Origin: Arenicola marina
Lineage: Eukaryota > Annelida > Polychaeta > Arenicolidae
Length of the DNA stretch: 64,000 bases
NCBI GenBank assembly: GCA_964019135.1
Contig: OZ025248.1
Span: 18,607,574 to 18,671,573, forward strand
Reading direction: 5' to 3'
Both the position numbers and the translations under genes were made by a program. The notes under the pieces are model-generated. The model had not been told where the DNA came from and searched no databases. It saw nothing but the letters and a program-made list of their open reading frames with translations. Every line of letters begins with the position of its first letter. Position 1 is the stretch's first letter. Positions 43,401 to 51,648 of the stretch are shown here, piece after piece.

Positions 43401-46400
43401 GCGTGTAGGGGTGGGGCAAGGCGAGGTAAGTCTGTGTGTAGGGGTGGGGCAAGGCGGGGTAAGCCCGCGTGTAGGGGTGGGACAAGGCGGGGTAAGCCCG
43501 CGTGTAGGGGTGGGGCAAGGCGGGGTAAGTCTGTGTGTAGGGGTGGGGCAAGGCGGGGTAAGCCCGCGTGTAGGGGTGGGACAAGGCGGGGTAAGCCCGC
43601 GTGTAGGGGTGGGGCAAGGCGGGGTAAGCCCGCGTGTAGGGGTGGGACAAGGCGGGGTAAGCCCGCGTGTAGGGGTGGGGCAAGGCGGGGTAAGCCCACG
43701 TGTAGGGGTGGGGCAAGGCGGGGTAAGCCCGCGTGTAGGGGTGGGGCAAGGCGGGGTAAGTCTGTGTGTAGGGGTGGGGCAAGGCGGGGTAAGCCCGCGT
43801 GTAGGGGTGGGACAAGGCGGGGTAAGCCCGCGTGTAGGGGTGGGGCAAGGCGGGGTAAGCCCACGTGTAGGGGTGGGGCAAGGCGGGGTAAGCCCGCGTG
43901 TAGGGGTGGGGCAAGGCGGGGTAAGTCTGTGTGTAGGGGTGGGGCAAGGCGGGGTAAGCCCGCGTGTAGGGGTGGGGCAAGGCGGGGTAAGTCTGTGTGT
44001 AGGGGTGGGGCAAGGCGGGGTAAGCCCGCGTGTAGGGGTGGGGCAAGGCGGGGTAAGTACTTGTAGGGGTTGGGCATGGCGGGGTAAGCCCACGTGTAGG
44101 GGTGGGGCAAGGCGGGGTAAGCCCGCGTGTAGGGGTGGGGCAAGGCGGGGTAAGTACTTGTAGGGGTGGGGCAAGGCGGGGTAAGTCTACGTGTAGGGGT
44201 GGGGCAAAACGGGGTAAGCCCACGTGTAGGGGTGGGACAAGGCAGGGTAAGCCCGCGTGTAGGGGTGGGGCAAGGCGGGGTAAGTACTTGTAAGGGGTTG
44301 GGCAAGGCGGGGTAAGCCCACGTGTAGGGGTGGGACAAGGCGGGGTAAGCCCGCGTGTAGGGGTGGGGCAAGGCGGGGTAAGTACCTGTAGGGGTGGGGC
44401 AAGGCGGGGTATGCCCACGTGTAGGGGTGGGACAAGGCGGGGTAAGCCCGCGTGTAGGGGAGGGGGGTGGCGGGCTAACACGGGGTATGCCCACGTGTAG
44501 GGGTGGGACAAGGCGGGGTAAGCCCGCGTGTAGGGGTGGGGCAAGGCGGGGTAAGTACTTGTAGGGGTTGGGCAAGGCGGGGTAAGCCCACGTGTAGGGA
44601 TGGGGCAAGGCGGAGTAAGGAATTGTAGGGGTTGGGCAAGGCGGGGTAAGTCTACGTGTAGGGGTGGGGCAAGGCGGGGTAAGCCCGCGTGTAGGGGTGG
44701 GGCAAGGCGGGGTAAGTACTTGTAAGGGGTTGGGCAAGGCGGGGTAAGCCCACGTGTAGGGGTGGGACAAGGCGGGGTAAGCCCGCGTGTAGGGGTGGGG
44801 CAAGGCGGGGTAAGTACTTGTAGGGGTGGGGCAAGGCGGGGTATGCCCACGTGTAGGGGAGGGGGGGTGGCGGGCTAACACTGGGTATGCCCACGTGTAG
44901 GGGAGGGAGGGCGGGGGTGGCGGGCTAACACGGGGTAATCCACCCTGTATAGGGCGGGGTAAGCCCACGTGTAGGGGAGGGAGGGCGGGGGTGGCGGGCT
45001 AACACGGGGTAATCCACCCTGTATGGGGCGGGGTAAGCCTACGTAAACCACATAGTCGTCCAATATAAATGTTAAATAATGGTTACTGTGTATAAAGCCC
45101 GTGTTCGTTGTGCTGTCCAGATGTACCACGTGTCAGAGTGTGCAGGCTGACCTGCCGGAGCCAGCCTCCCAGTGTGGCGGGGACACCCCCAAGGCGGCTG
45201 GTAAGACCACGGCCCTATGCTAGAACTCTGAACCAGGTCTCTAATATTAGCGGATACCATTACACACGCTCAACAATGAAAATTTCTAAATATCCTGATA
45301 GATAACCCAATAAATATTTAACTTGGTGTCTATCTAAAATAAGATAAGATAAGATAAGTAAGATAACTAAGAGTAAGTAAGATGAATAAGAGGATGTACA
45401 TATCTATATCACCTCTCATGGGTAAATACTGTTCATATCATCCATATATAGATGTCTTTATATAACATACTATGCTTGGTCAATGGTTGAGACTTAGAAT
45501 CCGATTTTAAACATAGCTGTACTCATTATTGACCGCGCCTAATTATTGCGAGTATTAGATCTTAAAATCTGCTGCTAACTGCTCAATTCAATCCACTGTA
45601 GATCCATTCTCTAACCGAACGGAAGTGCCGCATTGCAGTTGGAATATTAAAATGACTACACTATAACCTTTTTACTTATCAGTCTGTTTAATCACATCTC
45701 CCCTCCTAGCAGAGAAAGTGCAGCACATCAAGGGTCGCTTCATCGCCGTGAACGCGTTCCTCATCAGCTGCCGGTGTCGCTTCTCCCCCGACGGCCCCGC
45801 CCCCAGCGCCCACATCGGCGACGGCTGCTCAGACCTCGTCCTCGTCCACGAGTGCTCGCGCACCGACTTCGCCAAGTTCCTCTTCCGGTGCATGAAGAAA
45901 CAGCTGGACCAGGTAGGCTGGTCAGGGGGCTCTCAGTCCTACTGGTATTGTCTCTTGATGTGAACACGCGGTGGGACCAGGTAGACTGGTCGCACTCAGT
46001 TGGTACCTTCAGATGTTAATACACGGCGGATATTTCGCGCTGTTTGACTGTTCTGTTCTGTCTATGTGCTGATATATATATATATATCTGTTATATGCTA
46101 TTATAGATCTCTTATATTTCAATACCTAGAATGATAATTATAATACCATAGTTCTGCGGTTGCCGGGAAAGTAACTTGTATCTTGTGTGTATATCATTTC
46201 CCAATTGTTTCCCTCATCATATTGTATTTTCAGACACTTCACGGTTCTTAACTTTGTGTTTGTTTGTAGTTCGACTTCCCGTTCGTGCAAACGTTCCGTG
46301 TGAAGGAGTTCAGTTTCCGCCCCCTGGTGGACGAGATTGATGACACCCACGACGCCTCGGACGCTAAGATTGACGGTCAGCAGCGACTGCGCAGCCGCGT

Positions 46401-47943
46401 CAGCCACAACAGCGTCTGGAACTGTGACGGCGAGCTGGTCGACGAACCAGCCATTGACTACAAGTAGGTGTGGCGGGGAGAGGCCGGAGAGGTGTGGTGT
46501 GGTGGGGGGTAGGAGGGACAGGTGTGTCGTGAGGGTGGGAGAGAGCGCTCCACCCGCACCGCAATCATTCTGGTATATAGATACAATGTGCCGCAATATG
46601 GTGGATAGATTCAATGTGCCACAATACGTTGGATAGATGCAATGTGCCGCAATGCGGTGGATGGATTGAATGTGCGGCAATATGGTTGATAGGTTCAATG
46701 TGCGGCAATATGGTGGATAGATTCAATGTGCCGCAATATGGTGGATAGATTCAATGTGCCGCAATACGGTGGATAGATTGAATGTGCGGCAATATGGTGG
46801 ATAGATTCAACGTGCGGCAATACGGTGGATAGATTCAATGTGCGGCAATATGGTGGATAGATTCAATGTGCGGCAATATGATGGATAGATTCAATGTGCC
46901 GCAATACGGTGGCTAGATTCAATGTGCCGCAATATGGTGGATAGATTCAATGTGCCGCAATACGGTGGATAGATTCAATGTGCCGCAATATGGTGGATAG
47001 ATTCAATGTGCGGCAATACGGTGGATAGATTCAATGTGCGGCAATATGGTGGATAGATTCAATGTGCGGCAATATGGTGGATAGATTCAATGTGCCGCAA
47101 TACGGTGGCTAGATTCAATGTGCCGCAATATGGTGGATAGATTCAATGTGCCGCAATACGGTGGATAGATTCAATGTGCCGCAATATGGTGGATAGATTC
47201 AATGTGCGGCAATATGGTGGATAGATTCGATGTGCGGCAATATGGTGGATAGATTCAATGTGCCGCAATACGGTGGATAGATTCAATGTGCGGCAATATG
47301 GTGGATAGATTCAATGTGCGACAATATGGTGGATAGATTCAATGTGCCGCAATATAGTGGATAGATTCAATGTGCGGCAATACGGTGGATAGATTCAATG
47401 TGCGGCAACATGGTGGATAGATTCAATGTGCGGCAATATGGTGGATAGATTCAATGTGCGGCAATATGGTGGATAGATTCAGTGTGCCGCAATATGGTGG
47501 ATAGATTCAATGTACCGCAATACGGTGGATAGATTCAATGTACCGCAATATGGTGGATAGATCCAATGTGCCGCAATACGGTGGATGGATTCAATGTGCG
47601 GCAATATGGTGGATAGATTCAATGTCCGGCACTAGGGCGGATAGATTCAATGTGCGGCAATGTGGTGGATAGATTCAATGTGAAGCCGTATGGTGGATTG
47701 CTTGAATGTGTTTTATGCTACTTCATCCATACATGGGCTAAACGGGGCCAAGGTTTTTGAAGAAATGGTGAGACAAATTCTCATAATAATCACTAGTCAT
47801 AATCACTAGTCCGGCCGACACTATTGACTGTTGATTTTTTTCTTTGCAGAGTGTACCGGAAAGTATTACGTCTGTTTGGACGTGGCGTGGAGGACAGCGT
47901 CAAGACGACCAAGTCCACCTGCATGACATGTCTCAACGGCTGA
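1294..47943 (+). CDS. CERK: Ceramide kinase, complete 11-exon gene (550 aa)
   Basis: The product phosphorylates ceramide to ceramide-1-phosphate, acting at membranes; that role is known for the family. All 11 exons join in phase with GT-AG introns. Residues 1-135 form the PH-domain region (exons 1-2). The kinase core follows: FINPVGGKG at 146-154, VCVGGDGMF at 202-210 (GGDG nucleotide loop at 205-208), GIIPAGSTD around 245-253, and [11 protein letters not shown] in exon 6. The CERK-type CxxxCxxC motif is C358, C362, C365, split by intron 7. HIGDGCSDL in exon 9 and WNCDGELV in exon 10 match the CERK C-terminal half. Length 550 aa is close to vertebrate CERK (about 537). The start ATG has context AACATGG and an in-frame TGA lies upstream at 1255-1257. 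Intron 2 is 37.8 kb, mostly minisatellite. The C-terminus ends in a CMTC motif. Family assignment is very secure against sphingosine kinase, CERKL and DAG kinase; the exact start is slightly less certain. Confidence 0.95.
2109..3161. mobile_element. Non-autonomous element with about 115-bp terminal inverted repeats, in CERK intron 1
   Basis: Positions 2109-2222 are the near-perfect reverse complement of about 3031-3161. Shared blocks include GGACTCTAATCAATC, TAACTATGTAAAGTAACTTA and GCAAAAATAAAAATAGGCAT. The inner edge of each arm carries GGCAGTAGCGGATCAC, with further copies at about 2384-2420 and, inverted, at about 2659 and 3050. No transposase is visible, so this is a MITE or foldback-type element. 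The family is not identified. Confidence 0.8.
3424..3681 (+). CDS. CERK: CERK exon 2 (PH domain)
   Basis: The acceptor TTTTGTAG precedes 3424 and the donor CCAG|GTAAAC follows 3681. The exon carries the conserved block [10 protein letters not shown] and later [11 protein letters not shown], where human CERK has SEIIAVEE and HRWKWAQVTF. The final PH helix reads [13 protein letters not shown]. Phases 1 and 1 match both neighbours. Confidence 0.93.
4280..5460 (+). repeat. Minisatellite, roughly 47-bp class, CERK intron 2
   Basis: Irregular units combine GGTAGGTCATACTGTGACA, CTGTGACCAGAGAGTGAG and a G-rich linker (GGGGTGGGGGTGG). Unit length varies from about 35 to 50 bp because the CACTGTGAC segment and the G-run vary. 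Minus-strand ORFs here are low-complexity. Confidence 0.9.
5681..22316 (+). repeat. Giant 35-bp minisatellite, about 475 units (16.6 kb), CERK intron 2
   Basis: Each unit starts CCCTGTGTTACCACACCGC and ends AGCGCTGTT. Four main variants differ in the middle: CCCACCCC, CAACCCC, TGCTCCCTGCG, and a 34-bp form with CCCACCC (one C lost). The TGCTCCCTGCG variant alternates with the CAACCCC variant in 5.8-9.3 kb and again around 16.1-18.1 kb, and is scarce between. The distal edge (about 21.74-22.31 kb) is degenerate, with TTATACACCG and GTGCCTTGTG forms. Because 35 is not divisible by 3 and the unit has no stop in any + frame, long artefactual ORFs arise. They end mostly where a CGCTAACCCC variant creates TAA. 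Confidence 0.98.
16400..17940 (+). repeat. Two tandem copies of a 770-bp block within the 35-bp array
   Basis: The variant order around 16.42-17.17 kb recurs about 770 bp (22 units) downstream. Diagnostic variants match: CCCAGCACTG near 16611 and 17381, again at 16741 and 17511, the CATCGCCAGCCCC unit at about 16907 and 17677, and the CCTAGCG unit at about 17091 and 17861. A 2-nt deletion near 16543 shifts the offset to 768 upstream of it. Confidence 0.85.
22317..23755. other. Unique intronic DNA between the 35-bp and 20-bp arrays
   Basis: This stretch lies within CERK intron 2. It contains three copies of a CCTTCTGAAGTCT motif (about 22471-22525), poly-C and poly-G runs (about 23310-23345 and 23565-23577), and no ORF I can assign. 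It may include old transposon fragments that I cannot classify. Confidence 0.5.
23756..28930 (+). repeat. 20-bp minisatellite, about 260 units (5.2 kb), CERK intron 2
   Basis: The unit is GGGCTCCATACTCACTAGTA. Variants end in ACTAGTGGT, ACTATTA or ACTAATA, or carry GGGTCTCATA. Most units contain the palindrome ACTAGT. Variant order repeats on a larger scale: a diagnostic run starting CACACTAGTAGGGTCCCATA occurs at 26541 and at 28201, an offset of 1660 bp (83 units). Stop codons are frequent and no long ORF spans it. Confidence 0.97.
28931..31070. other. Intronic DNA between arrays, with homopolymers and a CCAT microsatellite
   Basis: No exon is recognised. There are poly-C or poly-G runs near 29061, 29717, 29876 and 30318, and a (CCAT)n stretch at about 30030-30200. 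The short ORFs here are low-complexity or lack recognisable domains. Confidence 0.5.
30028..30260 (+). repeat. (CCAT)n microsatellite
   Basis: CATCCATCCATC runs are interspersed with CTATCTGTCC and CATGTATCCA variants. The overlapping ORFs on both strands (PSIHPSIH and DGWMDGWM) come only from the repeat. Confidence 0.9.
31071..32172 (+). repeat. 37-bp minisatellite, about 29 units, CERK intron 2
   Basis: The unit joins AGAGAGTTTGATGACGGAGC to TGCCATACACGGCTACC. Variants have TTTAATGAC or GGTTTGGTGAC. A three-unit pattern (ATAAACGG / ATGCACGG / ATACACGG) recurs between 31660 and 32060. Confidence 0.95.
32173..33300. other. Unique intronic DNA
   Basis: No exon or recognisable element is seen between the 37-bp and 25-bp arrays. 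A short TTAATTAATTAATTAA run lies at about 32458. Confidence 0.4.
33305..35010 (+). repeat. 25-bp minisatellite with GGGGTCACCCC core, about 68 units
   Basis: The unit joins GGGGGTCACCCC to GTGGCATAATCCA. Frequent variants have AAGGTTTCACCCG or a GAGGCATAAT segment. The core GGGGT-C-ACCCC is an odd-length inverted repeat in most units. Toward the end (34730-35000) a longer composite unit of about 75 bp recurs three times. Confidence 0.95.
35506..38272 (+). repeat. 49-bp minisatellite, about 57 units, CERK intron 2
   Basis: The unit runs from AACCAGTTGACGTGTTTCAC through ACTGAGAGAGCTACCATTGC to ACTAGTGTT. A 47-bp form lacks one GA. The first third uses AACAAGTTGACG; later units use AACCAGTTGACG, or AACCAGTTCACG with ACGATGAGAGC. 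The last units carry CTAACCCGTTGACG. Confidence 0.95.
38273..41444. other. 3' part of CERK intron 2, mostly unique
   Basis: No further exon is seen. The stretch has G-rich homopolymer tracts at about 39540 and 39580, a degenerate TAGGCTGTAGGCACAG repeat at about 40290-40530, and a degenerate CCACAGACATA repeat at about 41150-41290. It ends at the exon 3 acceptor. Confidence 0.5.
40290..40530 (+). repeat. Degenerate short tandem repeat, TAGGCTGTAGGC type
   Basis: Loose copies of GTAGGCTGTAGGCACAGTAG and TGTAGGGTGTAGGCG are strung together with no fixed period. Confidence 0.7.
41445..41637 (+). CDS. CERK: CERK exon 3 (start of kinase catalytic domain)
   Basis: The acceptor GCATTCAG precedes it and the donor GG|GTGAGT follows. 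The exon encodes [16 protein letters not shown] and [18 protein letters not shown], nearly identical to the start of the DAGK-type catalytic domain in CERK. It follows the 37.8-kb intron 2. Confidence 0.96.
41906..42054 (+). CDS. CERK: CERK exon 4 (GGDG nucleotide-binding loop)
   Basis: The joined Gly codon plus [18 protein letters not shown] gives the GGDG motif shared by lipid kinases of the DAGK/sphingosine kinase fold. The exon ends in VGIIPAG before the donor G|GTCAGT. Confidence 0.96.
42509..42583 (+). CDS. CERK: CERK exon 5
   Basis: This 75-nt exon encodes [14 protein letters not shown] and ITAALHIIV, continuing the GSTD motif begun at the exon 4 junction. The acceptor is TTTGCAG, the donor G|GTATGT, and phase 1 is kept. 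Confidence 0.95.
42896..43048 (+). CDS. CERK: CERK exon 6
   Basis: The acceptor TTGCTAG is followed by a frame encoding [10 protein letters not shown] and [17 protein letters not shown], then [11 protein letters not shown]. These match the central CERK kinase region. The donor is AAG|GTGAGG. Confidence 0.95.
43254..43359 (+). CDS. CERK: CERK exon 7 (first half of CxxxCxxC motif)
   Basis: The exon encodes [10 protein letters not shown] and ends SSCKAG at the donor GGG|GTAAGC. The first Cys of the CxxxCxxC motif is here and the other two are in exon 8. The last nine exonic bases and the donor are also the first copy of the 33-bp array that fills the next intron. Read-through past the donor meets TAA immediately (43361-43363). 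Confidence 0.94.
43351..45040 (+). repeat. 33-bp minisatellite made of 5' splice donors, CERK intron 7
   Basis: The unit joins CAAGGCGGGGTAAGCCCGCG to TGTAGGGGTGGGG. The first copy begins inside exon 7 (CAAGGCGGG at 43351-43359) and includes the true donor at 43360. Almost every later copy keeps GGG|GTAAG; some read GTAAGT, closer to consensus than the real GTAAGC. The period is regular to about 44060. It then alternates with shorter units containing GTAAGTACTTG, and degenerates into GGCGGGCTAACACGGGGTA units to about 45040. There are around 45 copies. All donors share the exon frame (33 is a multiple of 3) and meet TAA at once. The sense strand is rich in G-runs. Confidence 0.96.
45121..45200 (+). 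CDS. CERK: CERK exon 8 (second half of CxxxCxxC motif)
   Basis: The acceptor CTGTCCAG precedes [11 protein letters not shown], which completes CKAGCTTC across the junction. This short exon falls in the low-conservation linker of CERK and ends at the donor CTG|GTAAGA in phase 1. Confidence 0.9.
45710..45912 (+). CDS. CERK: CERK exon 9
   Basis: The acceptor CTCCTAG gives the phase that joins exon 8. The exon encodes [18 protein letters not shown], then [12 protein letters not shown] and [13 protein letters not shown]. Human CERK has GKFLAINATNMSC and HLGDGSSDLILI here. The donor is CAG|GTAGGC in phase 0. Confidence 0.95.
46270..46463 (+). CDS. CERK: CERK exon 10
   Basis: The acceptor TTTGTAG opens [16 protein letters not shown], followed by an acidic linker and [17 protein letters not shown], the conserved CERK C-terminal motif. 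The donor is AA|GTAGGT, in phase 2. Confidence 0.94.
46574..47705 (+). repeat. 28-bp minisatellite, about 40 units, CERK intron 10
   Basis: The unit joins CAATGTGCCGCAATATGG to TGGATAGATT. Two forms alternate irregularly, TGCCGCA and TGCGGCA, which are reverse complements of each other. ATACGG alternates with ATATGG. The array starts about 110 bp after the exon 10 donor and ends about 145 bp before the exon 11 acceptor. Confidence 0.95.
47850..47943 (+). CDS. CERK: CERK exon 11 (terminal, stop TGA)
   Basis: The acceptor TCTTTGCAG follows a polypyrimidine tract. The exon encodes [16 protein letters not shown], matching the final conserved block of CERK (VHCQLVRLFARGIEE in human), then a short tail with CMTC before TGA at 47941-47943. 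Confidence 0.93.
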
Positions 47944-50900
47944 TACCGACAGGCTGGTGCCCCGACCACGTCGCTGGTTCCCTGGTCACGTGGCTGGTGT
48001 CGGGGCGAAGTGCCTGGTGCCCTGGTCACATGGCCGGGGCATGGGGCTGGTGTCCGGGCCACTTGAGTTGTGGCTGGTCCATGAGGCTGGTTCCCGGGTC
48101 ACGTGGTTGGTGCCCGCGCCACGTGGCTGGTTCTCTGGTCACGTGGCTGATGTCGGGGCCAAGTGACTGGTGCCCTGGTCACATGACCGGAGCATGAGCC
48201 TGGTGCCTGGGTCACATGACTGGTACCGGGGCATCGTGTCGAGTTTCGATCGTTGCCGCGTGGCTTCAAGATGACCACGTGGCCTTGATCTTACATCACG
48301 TGGTTTTAACCATGATGGCCAAGCATTTACCATATCTACAGTACAACTATGTGAAGATGAGATTCACGCTTGCTATAACAATTCCATTATCTGTGGTAAT
48401 TAAATGGTGGATGTTGTAGCTACGTAAGTCGATCATTTATAATTGTTCTTTATATAATTAGGCGTTGTCTTTTCACGCACCCTTCCTGAAAGTTAATTGA
48501 AACTCGCAGGTGCCTCACACCTTGTCTTTCGGGCGTTTGTTGCAAACACAAAATGAATTAATTTTATGCATATTAAACTTGATCGCTAATTTATTCGCCC
48601 TGCTGTACTTCCTCAGACCTCAGTCATGTCGTGTAAGTAATCCAATAATGTGCCAATATTTGAGCCGATATTTTATGCGTCTTTTTTTATACAAACCGTT
48701 TCTCTGTCGATTTTTATCGATGTTTCAAAAACGATATAACTTATTTAGATGGAATATAAATGTATAAAACTAATATCCCTTAATATCGTGGGACTTTTAA
48801 AGAATTCATCATTTATTAAACCATACTATCTCTAACTTATCAAATGGTTGTTGAAAGATTGTTAAAACATCTTTGTTGATTGACGGTCTGATCCAATAGC
48901 AACACTGCCATGCGGCGTCACTGTCATGACATTCACACTACAAGGAATGTGATTCCTGACGCTCGCTTAGTAGGAATGTCTTGTCGGATAGGTCTAGCAA
49001 GATTTGTAGTAAATGTACAAAAATTGGGTATAACGTTGTGTTGTCAGTTTTCTAAGGAGTCACAAATTAAGGCATTAAGCTTTCTTGGTAGACATTCGCT
49101 GTGGATTTGGAATTGTTTTTACAGACTGTTCATGCCACACCATGCCATAGTTTTTTCGATTTGCTGTGTGCTATTAATATTAAGGCAATGCGTTTAGACT
49201 TAGAGACAACAGATTGACATCATCCACAAACATTTATAGGCAGACAGTTATTTCAACGACCTTAGTTTTTCACTTGCTCACAGTTAGTGGGTGTAGTCTA
49301 TAGAAGTGAACATGGAAGCTGCGTACAGCAGTTGTCTATTTCACTTTATTCTGTTTTCAGGAGACAACATGATTCATACGAAATGGACACTAGTATATAT
49401 CGCGGCGACTTGTCTTAGTACTTAGTGGTTTGTGTTAGTCTCTCATTGTCCGTGTGTTGAGATCTGTATATGTTTGCAAGATGAATCATTTTGTTTATTT
49501 TGATCTCCCGATGGCTTGGTGTGCTTAAGAGCTTCATATTGCAACCGCTATGTAATGCTAGTATATGTGTATATGTTTACAGCTGACAAAAACGCCTCTG
49601 TAACTGTAAGTGTGGGGAGGAATCAGCATTAAATACGTGTCGTAACCTAGCGAGTCATGAACGGAACTCCCCGTTCCAAACCGTGTAGCGACCGAGCGCT
49701 CAACGTAAACGATATGTGCATTTATAGATGTAGATCATTCATTTCTCTTTTTGCGCGGTATGTGATTGTATTATAAGCCCCCTTTAAGGCGCTATTATAG
49801 CTTCTTTAGAATCTCGACAAATCAGTACTCACTTGTTACCTCCTATGCTCCAAATTAGAACGGTGTTAGATTATGTGACGGGCGTACAATCTTTTATTTT
49901 GGAAATGTCAAAACTCATTCGGGCATTAACTAGGTTGAGAGATCTGCCAAGTCCAAGCCCCCCATGTTCCAATGCACTAGAGCTGTGCTTTGGCTGTGTT
50001 GGTATCAGCGCTGTATCAGAACGGCAGTTCTGCCCCCATGTCGTCACAATCCTACTGGCAAACGGTCTGTTATATAGCATTATGCTGTGTCTGATCATAC
50101 GACAAACAGATTGAACATAAATATCTAGTGCTAGTCATCGCAAAAAGATTTTAGAGACACTTATACTTCTATTTTGACTAGTATTTCGTCTTATCCTTAT
50201 TTCCTTGGTTTTTTGTGTGTACAATGCTAGTGTTTTAATACCTAATTTTTCTAATAACAGAGTTTTAACAATGATTAGATAATCGGTAAGATACTAGTGT
50301 TTTTATACATTTGTACAGGATTATAACTGGTTCTAGCGCGATGTAGGTTAGACACTAGGTTAACCGCAGTGGAACTAAATGCACGGAAAGAGAAAATAGC
50401 CTGTTGTAGCTATTGTATAAGTTTGCATTTCATTTACTATTCCCTAGACTGGGAATCTAATTATCTGAGCAAATCTCAGTGTCCGTTAGAAGGATCCTGT
50501 AGCGGCCAAGTGTCCGCGTATCTTTGTTGAGTTTTATCTTTCATATTTGTTTTACTGTGGATAGTTTATACTCTGTTTTGTTGTCTCCCTGGCATAGATC
50601 TACGTTTCCTTCTGAACAAAAGGCATACGAGGAGTCGTATGTTGTGGTGTCTGGTCTTGCCGCTGATGCCACCATAGAGCAGTCTGGTTGGGGGTAGACT
50701 GAAACTCAGTGGAGACCACAACAATATTCAAGAAGCAAATTTCCATTTATAACGAGTTAAGATTTAAGTGTTCTGTTGGAGCCAGTGACAATTTTGCATT
50801 TTAGTACTTAATTAGTTTATAATAGAGAAGCGGTGGTAAATGTAACCATGCACGCACGTGTCAGTAAATATGTGAAGATCTATTGAACCTAAATGGCGTT

Positions 50901-51112
50901 TATGTTCTTAGTTCTTGGGTTGACTTGATTGAAAGGCTTCTTTGTGATTGGCCGTATTTGCACTTCACCGGCTCCTGTAAGTTATATAGGACGCTTTATA
51001 AAACTGAACACATTATGTGATGCGTAAATGAATTTATCAGCAGGGTACACATTATGGCGCATGTAAATGTGGTATCTCCATATAAAAGAAAAGTTCTATC
51101 CGATCGCCCCTA
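47944..51112. other. CERK 3' UTR and intergenic region between convergent genes
   Basis: The first 300 bp form a degenerate repeat (separate entry). From 48.3 kb onward the DNA is AT-rich and unique. I find no protein-coding exon and no clear AATAAA signal close to the CERK stop, so the transcript end is unknown. Confidence 0.5.
47950..48245 (+). repeat. Degenerate tandem repeat in the CERK 3' UTR region
   Basis: Units of about 21 and 42 bp contain CTGGTCACGTGGCTGGT and CTGGTGCCCTGGTCACATG. Several copies hold the E-box-like hexamer CACGTG. The repeat starts within about 10 bp of the CERK stop codon. Confidence 0.85.
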
Positions 51113-51572
51113 AAAATCAAATTGTCGCGGTCTCGTTTCCGCCCGTATTTTGCGATCGCTCTGAACATCTCTGACGTGAGTAAGCAAGGCCTTACTTATA
51201 ACTTATAATCTAGCTTACGTTTGTCCTGCAATTGTATTCTATCTATGAGACAAACAATACTTCTTCATGCTAACGCTCCATTGGCAGCAGACGCTCTGTC
51301 GCAAACCTACTAAAACACGTATCATAAGATGATCTAGTTGCCATGAGGTGCGCTCTAGATGTACACGCGCATGCTATGGCAACTAGATCGTTTTAGCATG
51401 TTTGCGACAGAGCGTCTGCTGCCAATAGAGCGTTAGCATGAAGAAAATAAAGTGATAATAAATAATGGTTAGCATAAAGAAGTAAAACTGCACAGCCTTG
51501 CTTACTCATGTGAGCGATCCCATCAAATTCGTGGAAAATATGGGCGGAAACGGGACTTATGAATTTGACTTC
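51113..51572. mobile_element. Foldback/MITE-like inverted repeat between CERK and the helicase gene
   Basis: The two halves are reverse complements over most of their length. The outer ends pair CGTTTCCGCCCGTATTTT (about 51129) with AAAATATGGGCGGAAACG (about 51536). The middle pairs GTGAGTAAGCAAGGC with GCCTTGCTTACTCATG. The inner arms, about 51260-51344 and 51376-51443, share GGCAGCAGACGCTCTGTCGC. No ORF lies inside. The element ends close to the helicase stop codon at 51649 and may sit in its 3' UTR. Confidence 0.82.
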
Positions 51573-51648
51573 ATTGGGACTTCACAGCCCTAGCTTCAAG
51601 TCCTCTTATTTGATACAATCCCTACCAAATGACTAGTTATATTCGCGT

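Noticed and set aside
43174..44968. Minus-strand proline-rich ORFs of about 305-558 codons and plus-strand Gly/Arg-rich ORFs
   Set aside because: The 33-bp unit keeps several frames open. The region is CERK intron 7 and the peptides are pure repeat translation.
48910..49197. 95-codon ORF downstream of CERK
   Set aside because: No recognisable domain, AT-rich composition like the surrounding intergenic DNA, and no supporting splice or promoter signals.
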